Source: Bacillota bacterium
GTDB taxonomy: Bacteria > Bacillota > Clostridia > Lachnospirales > Lachnospiraceae
Length of the DNA: 64,000 bases
Assembly (NCBI GenBank): GCA_023386315.1
Contig: JAEWJZ010000010.1
Coordinates: 1 to 64,000, forward strand
Reading direction: 5' to 3'
Shown: one piece after another, positions 45,632 through 54,242 of the stretch
How positions within the stretch are numbered: position 1 is the first letter of the stretch
Layout of the letters: the number at the start of each line of letters is the position of its first letter
Translations under genes and position numbers: made by a program
The notes under the pieces: model-generated
What the model was told of the DNA's origin: nothing
Databases searched by the model: none
The model's input: only the letters and a program-made list of their open reading frames with translations

Positions 45632-46965
45632 TATTGCTCTTCTTTAAATGCAGAAATTGTTAAAGTTGTAACAAATAATTCACCTTTCTGATCGAGATGC
45701 AATGAACCTCCATACTTCTCAGCCAAAGACGTAACAATCCCTACCCCCAGACCATGATGCTTTGAATCTTCTTTTGTTGACAGCAGTCTGTCCCCTTCTT
45801 TTTTCGCTTTCACTCTAAAACTGTTCTCAATACGGAATATCAGAAAATAGTTCGTTCCCATAAATAGTTTTATATGTACTTTCCGCTTTTGCGCCTCACA
45901 CTTCGCCGCTGCCTCCAGTGCATTGTCAAGCAGATTACCAAACATAGAAATCATATCCGAATCTGATATAAAATCCAGATTCAGGTTCTTTTCAATAAAT
46001 ATAGATAACTGAACTTCAAGTTCTTTTGCCTTTGAAACACGTTCTGATAAAATGGCATTAAATACAGGGTTACTGCTATAGATAACTATATTGATCTCAT
46101 CTTGTATTTTACCCTTTAGCTCATCTATAATTTCTACAATTCTTTGATTTTCCCCATTTAAAGCCAGCAACCGAAAACTATTAAAATATGAATGAACATC
46201 ATGCATAAAGCAGCGGTAATGATCATTTATTTTTAGTATATTTTGAAAGTGATCGTTTTCCATCTCTCTTTTAACAGAATAGAGTTCTGCATATTTTATT
46301 TTATTCATCATATCAGTGTATTTCTCAAGAATGATAAATATTGCGGCATTGGAGAGATATAACAATACTGCTCCCCCACACATAAAAATTTGTAAAACAA
46401 TCGTTTTCGGAAAATCCATATATAAAAAACTACTTGAAATCGCCAGGGAAAGAATGGGTACAATCAGTAAGTACCACGAAAATACATTATTGTTTCTAAT
46501 ATTAATTTTTTTAATATACTTTTCAATATAAAGTAAAAATAAAAAACCTACAATATATTCTAATATCAGGAAATAAATTCCTCCTGCTGTAAACCATGGC
46601 GGTATATAAATGGGAAGATTGTTAGAAAGGAACCGGTATACAAGTTCAAAAAGGACTTCCTTGCCTCCCACAAAAGCAAAATAAATAATCGTATATGCAA
46701 TGCCGTTTGTAAAGGAAACCTTAAACAAAAGCAGAGCATATATATAACAAAAAAGAGGTACTGTTATAAAATTCAGACTCATACTGCCAATAGCATTCTC
46801 AAAAAATATCAGTAATGTTATAACTATGCTTATAATATAACGTTTCCTGCCAAAAGTTTTAAAAGGATATATCGCAGCAAAAAACCTGCACATCATATAA
46901 ACATCTGCGCCGCAGAATAAAAGCCTGCTTAACGAAAACAAATCATTTCCCATATCAATTGCCAT
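45604..46965 (-). CDS. agrC: AgrC-type sensor histidine kinase
   Basis: This 453-residue kinase has six to seven N-terminal membrane helices (about 8-212) that would form the autoinducer receptor, a linker helix, and a GHKL kinase domain. The phospho-acceptor is H255 in FMHDVHSY. The ATP-binding N-box is FGNLLDNALEAA (342-353), and the G-box is GLGVGIVTSLAEKYGG near the C-terminus. It lacks the usual dimerisation domain, as is typical of the AgrC/HPK10 class. It overlaps agrA by 11 bases. The region is noticeably AT-rich. Confidence 0.93.
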   Translation of the reverse strand: MAIDMGNDLFSLSRLLFCGADVYMMCRFFAAIYPFKTFGRKRYIISIVITLLIFFENAIGSMSLNFITVPLFCYIYALLLFKVSFTNGIAYTIIYFAFVGGKEVLFELVYRFLSNNLPIYIPPWFTAGGIYFLILEYIVGFLFLLYIEKYIKKINIRNNNVFSWYLLIVPILSLAISSSFLYMDFPKTIVLQIFMCGGAVLLYLSNAAIFIILEKYTDMMNKIKYAELYSVKREMENDHFQNILKINDHYRCFMHDVHSYFNSFRLLALNGENQRIVEIIDELKGKIQDEINIVIYSSNPVFNAILSERVSKAKELEVQLSIFIEKNLNLDFISDSDMISMFGNLLDNALEAAAKCEAQKRKVHIKLFMGTNYFLIFRIENSFRVKAKKEGDRLLSTKEDSKHHGLGVGIVTSLAEKYGGSLHLDQKGELFVTTLTISAFKEEQYANFGTQRV

Positions 46966-47731
46966 CCTTGTATTTTGATAACATAAATTCTTCCTTCAGC
47001 ATATGAAACTCCTGTGCCTTGCTTCTGGTTATCTGAAACATGGTATCAACATCTTTTAGCCTCAGTATCTTACTGGTACAGTAGACTAAATATTTAAAAT
47101 TAATAATATAGCTGTCATGAGGATAGCCGAAACCGTACTTTTTTAAATGTTCGTAGATAGTCTCCAGCTTATCCGGCACCCGGATTTCGGGGACTTCACT
47201 GCTGTCGATATCTTTTATTCCATAAATTCTGATAGAACTTTCGGAAATATGGACTCTGGTATTTTTCTTATACTTTTCAATATATACAATATCATCTGCT
47301 CTGAGAAACAGCCGTTCCCGGTTTACATTTGCTGAAAGGAGTGGTGCCTGTCCCAATTCAATCATTTTATCAAGAGAATCCCTTATGTACCGGTCCATAA
47401 CCTCATCAGTCATGTTCTTCATGATATACCGATACGGCTGAACCTCAAAACTGCGGGGTGATGGTTCCGCAAATCCTGTATAAAAAACCAGAATAACATT
47501 ATTATCCAGCTGGCGGATCCTGACTGCTGTTTCTTCTCCGTTCATTTCATTCATCTGAACATCCAGAAATATGATAGAAAACCTGATATTTTTTATCGCT
47601 GACAAAAGGCTGATTCCGGAATCGTATTCATGTATGCGGAATTTATCACTTTCCGGCATATTCTTTTCGATCCGTTCTGTTAAACGCGCTCTGTCGCCCA
47701 TACTGTCATCACAAATAGCAATTTCAAACAT
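46955..47731 (-). CDS. agrA: AgrA-type LytTR response regulator
   Basis: This 258-residue regulator has a receiver domain (1-125) with acidic D8-D9, phospho-acceptor D57 in FLDVQMNEMNG and Lys near 109. A LytTR DNA-binding domain (about 145-250, RADDIVYIEKYKKNTRVHI) follows. It is predicted to bind the 22-base-period repeats before agrD and before the unknown operon at 40344-41611. It is the first gene of the locus in the order agrA-agrC-agrD-agrB, which differs from the staphylococcal agrBDCA order. Confidence 0.92.
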   Translation of the reverse strand: MFEIAICDDSMGDRARLTERIEKNMPESDKFRIHEYDSGISLLSAIKNIRFSIIFLDVQMNEMNGEETAVRIRQLDNNVILVFYTGFAEPSPRSFEVQPYRYIMKNMTDEVMDRYIRDSLDKMIELGQAPLLSANVNRERLFLRADDIVYIEKYKKNTRVHISESSIRIYGIKDIDSSEVPEIRVPDKLETIYEHLKKYGFGYPHDSYIINFKYLVYCTSKILRLKDVDTMFQITRSKAQEFHMLKEEFMLSKYKDGN

Positions 47732-47818
47732 TCTCTTTCCCCTCTTACAAAATTTCTTTTTATTAAATATCGTACTTTCTCCCCTATTTTATAAGAAATA
47801 TGTCAAGAATACAAGAAA

Positions 47819-47859
47819 AGGTACCAGAAAAATACAAAATTCATATTTTCCCGGTGCCT
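47819..47859 (-). terminator. Terminator downstream of the ABC exporter genes
   Basis: On the minus strand AGGCACCGGGAAAATA pairs with TATTTTTCTGGTACCT, including G-U pairs, and is followed by TTTCTTG. It separates the ABC operon from agrA. Confidence 0.7.
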
Positions 47860-47881
47860 GATTCATAATTATCATGTCTGT

Positions 47882-49627
47882 TTATACCGCAAACTGACTG
47901 TTATAAAGCTGAGCATAAAATCCATTTTTAGTAAGGAGAGCCTCATGAGTTCCCTGTTCAATAATATGTCCATCCCTCATGACAAGTATGACATCTGCCT
48001 CCTTAATTGTAGAAAGACGATGGGCAACAATAAAACTGGTACGCCCTTCCATCATTTTTGCAAACGCTTTCTGTATCTTTAATTCAGTTCTTGTATCAAT
48101 GGAGGAAGTCGCCTCATCAAGGATGAGAATCGGCGGCAGACACAGCATTACCCTGGCAATGCACAAAAGCTGTTTCTGACCCTGAGATAAATTTCCTCCG
48201 TCTTCTGATATGACTGTATCATATCCCTGAGACATTCGGGAAATAAAACTGTGGGCATGCGCTTCCTTTGCAGCTTTGATAATCTCTTCTTCTGAAGCTT
48301 CCGGTTTTCCGTATGCAATATTCTCCCTTATGGTTCCTGTCTTTAACCAGGTCTCCTGCAGCACCATACCATACTCGGATCTTAAGCTTTTTCTGGTTAT
48401 GAGGCGTACATCGTTTCCATCAACCTTTATGGATCCGGCATTTACATCATAAAATCGCATAAGGAGGTTAATCACAGTACTCTTTCCGCAGCCTGTAGGT
48501 CCTACGATAGCGATTCTCTGTCCCTGCCCTGCAAAAAGATTCATATCTTCAATCAGGGGCACACTGGGATTATAGGAAAAGTCAACGTGTTCCAGTACAA
48601 CCTCTCCCCTGGCATGGTCCAGTACAATCGCATCGCTGTCATCTGGTATCTCCGTTTCTTCGTCAATCAGTTCAAATACCCTGGCAGCGGAAGCCAGTGC
48701 GTTCTGAAGCTCTGTCACCACTCCTGAGATCTCATTAAACGGCTTTGTATACTGATTGGCATAGCTTAAAAAGCTTGACAGCTGCCCGACAGTTAAAAAT
48801 CCGTTTACTGCTGCAAATGCACCTGCAATTCCTACACATGCATAAACAAGACTGTTCACAAAACGCGTTGCCGGATTGGTGATGGAGGAGAAAAAGGTTG
48901 CTTTTAACCCCCATATACGAAGGTCTTCATTGATGACTTCAAATTTTTTCTGTGCCTCGTCTTCATAGGCAAACGCTTTCACCACTTTCTGGTTCCCCAG
49001 CATCTCTTCCACAAGGGAAGTAAGCTCCCCTCTTGTCTGAGACTGCATCCGGAACATGCTGTAAGTTCTCCGTGCTATGAAACTGGCCACAAACAGGGAC
49101 AGCGGAGTAACAAGTACAACTAAGGCAGCAATAATGGGATTAATGAAAAACATAAAAAACAATGTTCCAAGAATTGTTAAAACCCCGGTAAAAAGCTGGG
49201 TAAAACCCATCAGCAGACCATCGGAAAACTGATCAATATCTGCAATAATTCTACTGATTATATCACCGTGGGCATGAGAATCAATGTACTTTAAAGGAAG
49301 GCTTTCCAGTTTGTTAAATGCCTGGGTTCTGATGTCCTTCACCACCCGGTAAGTGATCTGATTATTAATATGGCTCATAATCCACTGTGCTGCTGCAGTA
49401 ATCAGAACAACGGCTGCAATCTGTGTCAGGATTATACCCATGCCTTTAAAATTCACCTCGCCTGCACCCACAATGCAGTCAATTGCCCGTCCAATTAATA
49501 TAGGAACGTATAAAGTAAAAACAACGGTTAAAAATGCGCAGAAGAGGGAAGCCATAACACTCCATTTGTACTTTGCAATCTTATTTAAAATTCGTTTGAT
49601 CGTGGACTTATGCTTTTTTATATTCAT
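47882..49627 (-). CDS. ABC exporter half-transporter (canonical ATPase partner)
   Basis: This 581-residue protein has six membrane helices (about 15-310) and a C-terminal ATPase domain with Walker A VGPTGCGKST, signature LSQGQ, Walker B ILILDEATSS with the catalytic glutamate, and the switch His in IVAHRLST. Its neighbour, one base upstream, has a degenerate Walker B and switch residue, so the two should form an asymmetric heterodimer of the BmrCD/LmrCD type. The substrate may be drugs, peptides or lipids; nothing in the sequence decides. It lies upstream of agrA but is separated by a terminator. Confidence 0.93.
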   Translation of the reverse strand: MNIKKHKSTIKRILNKIAKYKWSVMASLFCAFLTVVFTLYVPILIGRAIDCIVGAGEVNFKGMGIILTQIAAVVLITAAAQWIMSHINNQITYRVVKDIRTQAFNKLESLPLKYIDSHAHGDIISRIIADIDQFSDGLLMGFTQLFTGVLTILGTLFFMFFINPIIAALVVLVTPLSLFVASFIARRTYSMFRMQSQTRGELTSLVEEMLGNQKVVKAFAYEDEAQKKFEVINEDLRIWGLKATFFSSITNPATRFVNSLVYACVGIAGAFAAVNGFLTVGQLSSFLSYANQYTKPFNEISGVVTELQNALASAARVFELIDEETEIPDDSDAIVLDHARGEVVLEHVDFSYNPSVPLIEDMNLFAGQGQRIAIVGPTGCGKSTVINLLMRFYDVNAGSIKVDGNDVRLITRKSLRSEYGMVLQETWLKTGTIRENIAYGKPEASEEEIIKAAKEAHAHSFISRMSQGYDTVISEDGGNLSQGQKQLLCIARVMLCLPPILILDEATSSIDTRTELKIQKAFAKMMEGRTSFIVAHRLSTIKEADVILVMRDGHIIEQGTHEALLTKNGFYAQLYNSQFAV

Positions 49628-49628
49628 A

Positions 49629-51359
49629 TTACTGCACCTCCTTTTCAGAAAGCTGAGAAAGACAAATCTCCCGGTAAACTTCGCAGGATTCCATCAGATC
49701 TTTATGCTTTCCGCACCCTGCCATCTTTCCGTCGTCCAGGACGATGATGCGGTCTGCATTTCTTATGGTGGAAGCTCTCTGGGATACCAGAAATACTGTC
49801 ATATCTTTCGTTTCTTCCTTAATAGCCTTGCGAAGCCGCGCATCCGTGGCAAAATCCAGAGCAGAAGCGCTGTCATCTAAAATAAGAATCCGGGGATCTT
49901 TTACGATTGCTCTGGCAATGGTAAGGCGCTGCCGCTGGCCTCCGGATAAATTCTTTCCTCCTGCCTGTATCAGAAAGTCAAGCCCTTCGCCTTTCTCATC
50001 CACAAATACCTTTGCCTGGGCGATGGTAAGTGCGCGGTAGATCTCTTCATCGGAGGCATCCCGTTTTCCCCACTGCATATTTTCTCTGATGGTGCCTTTA
50101 AAAAGAACCGCTCTCTGAGGAACAATTCCAACCATCTTTCTTAACTGGCTGAGAGGATAATTTCTGACATTGATCCCTCCCACTTTCACACTTCCTCCGG
50201 AAACATCATAAAATCTTGGAATCAGGTTTACCAGTGTGGTTTTGCCTGAACCGGTTCCTCCGATAATTCCTATGGTTTCTCCTTTCATGACTTGAAATCC
50301 AATTCCGGCCAGCGATTCTGCCTTGGCACCCTGATAAAAAAGACTTACTTTATCAAATTCCACTTCAGGCGCATCCGTTTCTTCTTTCACATTATTATGA
50401 CTTGTCTCTTTTATTCCTGATTCCATGGAAAATACGGAACTGATCCGGTTGGCACAGGCCAGAGATTTGGATATGGTGATAATTAAATTGGCAAGTTTCA
50501 CCAGTTCCACAAGGATCTGAGACATGTAATTTACAAGAGCCACCACCTGCCCCTGGGTAATAATGCCCTCTTCAACCCGGTTTGCACCTGTGTTAATAAG
50601 AACAATGATTGCAAGGTTGATGATGACATAAGTAAGGGGATTCATCAGGGCAGATATTTTACCCACAAAAACCTGGAGCTTCACCAGCATGCCGTTCTCT
50701 TCATCAAATCTGCGGACTTCATCATTCTGGCGGTTAAAGGCACGGATGACACGAACTCCGCCTAAATTCTCTCTTGCAGTCAGAAGAACCCGGTCAAGCT
50801 GCTTTTGTACTTTCTTATATAAAGGCATACTAAAGATCATAATACCGAATACTACAATAGAAAGCACAGGTATGGAAACTACAAATATAAGAGCAGCCTT
50901 TACATCTATGGTAAATGCCATGATCATTGCACCGAAAACTACAAATGGCGAACGGAGAAACAACCGTAAAAACAAGTTTACCCCTGATTGAACCTGATTC
51001 ACGTCACTGGTCATTCTTGTAATCAGGGTAGCTGTTCCAATGGTGTCAATCTCCTGATAAGACAGACTGTTAATATGGGCAAACAGATCATTTCTAAGTG
51101 AGGTTCCAAATCCTGCTGCAGCCTTTGCTGCAAAGTACTGGGCTGTAATGGAGCAGGCAAGACCTATTATGCCTAAAAGCACCAGAATTCCACCCATAGA
51201 CAGAATATAAGTCAGATCATGGTTTTTGATACCAATGTCTATGACTCTGGCCATAACCAGAGGCACAAGAAGCTCAAAACTGGCCTCCAGAAGCTTAAAC
51301 AAAGGCCCCAGGATGCTTTCCCGCTTATACTCACTCAAATATTTAAGGAGCTTTTTCAT
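49629..51359 (-). CDS. ABC exporter half-transporter (degenerate ATPase partner)
   Basis: This 576-residue protein has six membrane helices followed by an ATPase domain with Walker A IGGTGSGKTT and canonical signature LSGGQRQR. In Walker B, ILILDDSAS, Asp replaces the catalytic Glu, and in the H-loop, FLVSQRAST, Gln replaces His. This is the degenerate half typical of heterodimeric exporters. It is transcribed first, from a promoter embedded in the palindrome at 51401-51437, and is divergent from a LysR gene that may regulate it. Confidence 0.93.
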   Translation of the reverse strand: MKKLLKYLSEYKRESILGPLFKLLEASFELLVPLVMARVIDIGIKNHDLTYILSMGGILVLLGIIGLACSITAQYFAAKAAAGFGTSLRNDLFAHINSLSYQEIDTIGTATLITRMTSDVNQVQSGVNLFLRLFLRSPFVVFGAMIMAFTIDVKAALIFVVSIPVLSIVVFGIMIFSMPLYKKVQKQLDRVLLTARENLGGVRVIRAFNRQNDEVRRFDEENGMLVKLQVFVGKISALMNPLTYVIINLAIIVLINTGANRVEEGIITQGQVVALVNYMSQILVELVKLANLIITISKSLACANRISSVFSMESGIKETSHNNVKEETDAPEVEFDKVSLFYQGAKAESLAGIGFQVMKGETIGIIGGTGSGKTTLVNLIPRFYDVSGGSVKVGGINVRNYPLSQLRKMVGIVPQRAVLFKGTIRENMQWGKRDASDEEIYRALTIAQAKVFVDEKGEGLDFLIQAGGKNLSGGQRQRLTIARAIVKDPRILILDDSASALDFATDARLRKAIKEETKDMTVFLVSQRASTIRNADRIIVLDDGKMAGCGKHKDLMESCEVYREICLSQLSEKEVQ

Positions 51360-51400
51360 ATTCCTTTTCCTCCGTAATCAATACTTTTTTAGAATAATGC

Positions 51401-51437
51401 CTTGTAATATTATACCATTTTGATATAATAATACAAG
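51401..51437. promoter_or_regulatory. Palindrome carrying face-to-face promoters of the LysR gene and ABC operon
   Basis: CTTGTAATATTATA (51401-51414) is mirrored by TATAATAATACAAG (51424-51437) with one mismatch in each arm. Each strand reads TTGTA(A/T), 16 bases and TATAAT, so the two divergent promoters occupy the same DNA and cannot both bind polymerase. The dyad is also a possible regulator site. Confidence 0.65.
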
Positions 51438-51474
51438 TACAAAATGAAAATCTTATGAATAGAGGATGTGCCAG

Positions 51475-52356
51475 ATGAATCCGATTAATTCTAAACAGCT
51501 TTATTATTTTACTGTCATTTCAGAAACCGGAAGTTTTACAGCAGCTGCAAAAAAGCTGGGTATATCCCAGCCTCCATTAAGCAAGCAGATTATGCTTCTG
51601 GAGGAAGAACTGGGCGTTAAGCTCTTAGAACGGGGAGCAAAAAAAGCAGAGCTTACTGAAGCAGGTACTTATTTATATTTTAAGGCAAAAGACATCTTAT
51701 CTATGATGGATTCTGTGTCCGGGGACTTAAAGCACTTTCCCTCATCTGCCAGAGGAGTGCTGAAACTGGGAACCATCTCATCATCCGGAACAGTTCTTGT
51801 GGACTTTTTAAAAGTGTTCACATCAGCCCACCCAGGCGTCCGTTTTGAGGTGACGGAAGGCAATACCTATGAGCTGCTGGAAAAGATGAAGAACGGACTT
51901 GTAGAGTGTTCCATCATACGGACACCATTTAACCCGGAAGGACTGGAATGCGTTTATGGTAAGAAGGAACCGATTATGGCAGTGGGAATCCCTTCATTTT
52001 TTCCGGATCTCTCAAACCAAAAGGTAAGCATTACCGAACTTGGGGGAAAACCACTGATCTATTACCGCAGATTTGATTCAATTATATCCCTGGCCTTTCA
52101 AAACAGTGGCATCGAACCGGATATATTCTGCAGGAATGACGATGCAAGGACCTGCCTTCAATGGGCAAAAGCCGGACTGGGGATTGCACTGGTGCCGGAG
52201 TCCATCTGCTGCAGTATGGGACAGGAAAACCTCCTGTTCAAGGAAATTGATTCTCCTGATACAGTCACCCGGATAGCCGCAGTCTATAAAAAAAATGGCT
52301 ATGTTTCAAACATAGCCAGGGAATTTGTAAACAGTTTTGGTGAACACACCAGTTGA
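51475..52356 (+). CDS. LysR-family transcriptional regulator
   Basis: This 293-residue LysR protein has a winged helix-turn-helix (about 3-62, AAAKKLGISQPPLSKQIMLLEEELG) and a two-lobed effector domain. The start is ATG 51475, with GAGG nine bases upstream; the ATG three codons earlier sits within that site. It diverges from the ABC exporter genes and shares a promoter palindrome with them, so control of the exporter is likely. Its last codons contain the terminator of the convergent radical SAM gene. Confidence 0.9.
   Translation: MNPINSKQLYYFTVISETGSFTAAAKKLGISQPPLSKQIMLLEEELGVKLLERGAKKAELTEAGTYLYFKAKDILSMMDSVSGDLKHFPSSARGVLKLGTISSSGTVLVDFLKVFTSAHPGVRFEVTEGNTYELLEKMKNGLVECSIIRTPFNPEGLECVYGKKEPIMAVGIPSFFPDLSNQKVSITELGGKPLIYYRRFDSIISLAFQNSGIEPDIFCRNDDARTCLQWAKAGLGIALVPESICCSMGQENLLFKEIDSPDTVTRIAAVYKKNGYVSNIAREFVNSFGEHTS
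52288..52317 (-). terminator. Terminator of the radical SAM gene inside the LysR coding region
   Basis: On the minus strand GGCTATGTTT-G-AAACATAGCC (52297-52317) is a perfect hairpin followed by A and eight T. It lies within the last 25 codons of the plus-strand LysR gene and about 40 bases past the radical SAM stop. Confidence 0.8.
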
Positions 52357-52357
52357 T

Positions 52358-53248
52358 TTAATCAAAAAGACTCAACTGGGTTATCTGGTAGTTTTTCTTA
52401 TAGGCGTGGATAATATCCGGCATTTTATAAAGAATCCTGTTTCGCTCACATTCAGTAGTAAATACCTGCCATAATTTCCGCGCCTTTGGACTTGTGCAAT
52501 GATAATTGTTACCATACCGTTTCATATATTCCTCTGCAAGGTGCTCTCCTGGAAAAAGCTCTCTTAACCGGTCATAATACCATTCTCTCTGATTATTCCT
52601 CAGCGTGACACCAAAGGCCGGATAGATAAAGTCAGCGCCGGCCTCTTTTGCGCCATTTATGACTGACCGTATGTTATCCTCATGATCCTCCAGAAACGGG
52701 AGCACAGGCATCAGAAGAATTCCTGCGAACAGGCCCTGATCCTTTAACGCCGCAATGAGAGACAGCCGGTCAGAAGGTTTAGAAACTCTGGGTTCAATTT
52801 TAGCCGCCAGGTCATCATCCGTTGTTGTGACAGTGACCTTTAATAGTACAGGAGAATGATCTGCTATGCTCTTCAGTATATCCATGTCCCGGTGAAGCAG
52901 GCTGCTTTTTGTGGCAATGGCTGCACCAAAACCAAAGGCATCAATTAACTCCAGGGCATGTCTGGTAAGCTTTAAGTCTTTTTCTAAAGGATTGTAGGGA
53001 TCACTCATTGCCCCGGTGCCTACCACCCCGGTTTTTACCTTTCGCCTTAAGTCATCCCGAATAATCCGCAGCGCATCCTCCTTGACGCGTACCGTATCAA
53101 AATGGTCTATTCCATAACAGTCGGAACGGCTGTCACAGTAGATACACCCATGGCTGCATCCCCTGTAAATATTCATATTATAATCAATTCCGAACCAGTC
53201 GGAATTCTTTGTTTTTGTTACAATTGTTTTAGCCGGGATGAACTCCAT
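52358..53248 (-). CDS. SPL-family radical SAM protein
   Basis: This 296-residue protein has the radical SAM cluster CSHGCIYC (about 32-39), binding a 4Fe-4S cluster through three cysteines. It belongs to the SPL-like subgroup (Rv2578c-like) rather than true spore photoproduct lyase: YNMNIYRGCSHGCIYCDSRS is characteristic, and the protein is shorter than SplB. The reaction is not established for this subgroup. GAGGGTGG precedes the ATG. Its stop is one base from the stop of the convergent LysR gene. Confidence 0.87.
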   Translation of the reverse strand: MEFIPAKTIVTKTKNSDWFGIDYNMNIYRGCSHGCIYCDSRSDCYGIDHFDTVRVKEDALRIIRDDLRRKVKTGVVGTGAMSDPYNPLEKDLKLTRHALELIDAFGFGAAIATKSSLLHRDMDILKSIADHSPVLLKVTVTTTDDDLAAKIEPRVSKPSDRLSLIAALKDQGLFAGILLMPVLPFLEDHEDNIRSVINGAKEAGADFIYPAFGVTLRNNQREWYYDRLRELFPGEHLAEEYMKRYGNNYHCTSPKARKLWQVFTTECERNRILYKMPDIIHAYKKNYQITQLSLFD

Positions 53249-53351
53249 CGATCCACCCTCTCTTTCTTTTTTTACTCAAAAGGTAATCCCTTGATATTTT
53301 CTTTCCGCCATGTTAATATGCTTATACGAGATAAGAAGGGAAGCGTTCATT

Positions 53352-54176
53352 ATGATTCGTTTGTTATTGCGCTGCAAGCAGATTTATGACAAGTTTACAA
53401 AAGATGAAATGACTGTCTATGCAGCACAGGCATCATTTTTTACCATAATTGCTGCTTTTCCGTTTATGATGCTGTTACTGGCAATGATTCAGTTTATCCC
53501 GTCTATTACAAAAGCAAACTTACTGCAGCTTTTAGTCACAGTGATCCCCAGCACCTTAGAGATTGACAGCGTTATCGTTACCGTCATTGAAGATCTTTAT
53601 ACCAAGACCCCTGCAGCAATTTTATCCGTAACTGCCATCGCCGCGATCTGGTCTGCTTCCAGAGGCATGCTGAGCATAGAACGGGGATTAAACCGGGTTT
53701 TCGGTCAGGAGAAACCCCGTGGGTATTTAATGACCCGTTTCATCTGTGCCTGCTATACGGTTGTATTCATCATCATCTGTCTCCTGACTCTTGTGCTTCT
53801 GGTGCTTGGAAGTTCCATACAGTCATTTATGGACCACCATTTTCCCATTCTGGCTGAGATCACACAGTACGTCATCAGTTTCCGCACCATGCTTTTATTT
53901 ATTCTGACCTTGTGTTTTGCCATGCTCTATACTTATGTACCTGTGAAAAAGCAGCAGTTTGGCAGGCAGCTGCCAGGTGCCATCTTTTCCACCCTGGGAT
54001 GGATTGGTTTTTCCTTCGCCTTTTCCATGTATTTCAGCAATTTCAGTAATTATTCTGTCATGTACGGAAGCCTGACTGCCATTGTTCTTTTAATGTTATG
54101 GCTGTATTCCTGTATCTCCATCCTGTTTTTCGGAGCCGAAATCAATTACTATTTTTCAGAAACCCGGAGAGACTGA
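53352..54176 (+). CDS. YihY/BrkB family membrane protein
   Basis: This 274-residue integral membrane protein has about six helices and the YihY hallmark AAQASFFTIIAAFPF (about 24-38) and AIWSASRGMLSIERGLNRVFG (about 98-118). The family was once called RNase BN by mistake and has no settled function. The start is ATG 53352 with AAGGGAAG upstream, not the longer frame from 53310. It is a single gene ending at a hairpin shared with cysK. Confidence 0.9.
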   Translation: MIRLLLRCKQIYDKFTKDEMTVYAAQASFFTIIAAFPFMMLLLAMIQFIPSITKANLLQLLVTVIPSTLEIDSVIVTVIEDLYTKTPAAILSVTAIAAIWSASRGMLSIERGLNRVFGQEKPRGYLMTRFICACYTVVFIIICLLTLVLLVLGSSIQSFMDHHFPILAEITQYVISFRTMLLFILTLCFAMLYTYVPVKKQQFGRQLPGAIFSTLGWIGFSFAFSMYFSNFSNYSVMYGSLTAIVLLMLWLYSCISILFFGAEINYYFSETRRD

Positions 54177-54186
54177 TCACGATCCC

Positions 54187-54224
54187 AGAAAGCCAGAGAT
54201 TCCCTTAAGAATCCCTGGCTTTCT
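54187..54224. terminator. Bidirectional terminator between the yihY-like gene and cysK
   Basis: AGAAAGCCAG-GATTC pairs with GAATC-CTGGCTTTCT around a short loop, with one mismatch. Flanking T-runs are modest. Confidence 0.75.
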
Positions 54225-54242
54225 TAAATCAGAGTAATGCTC

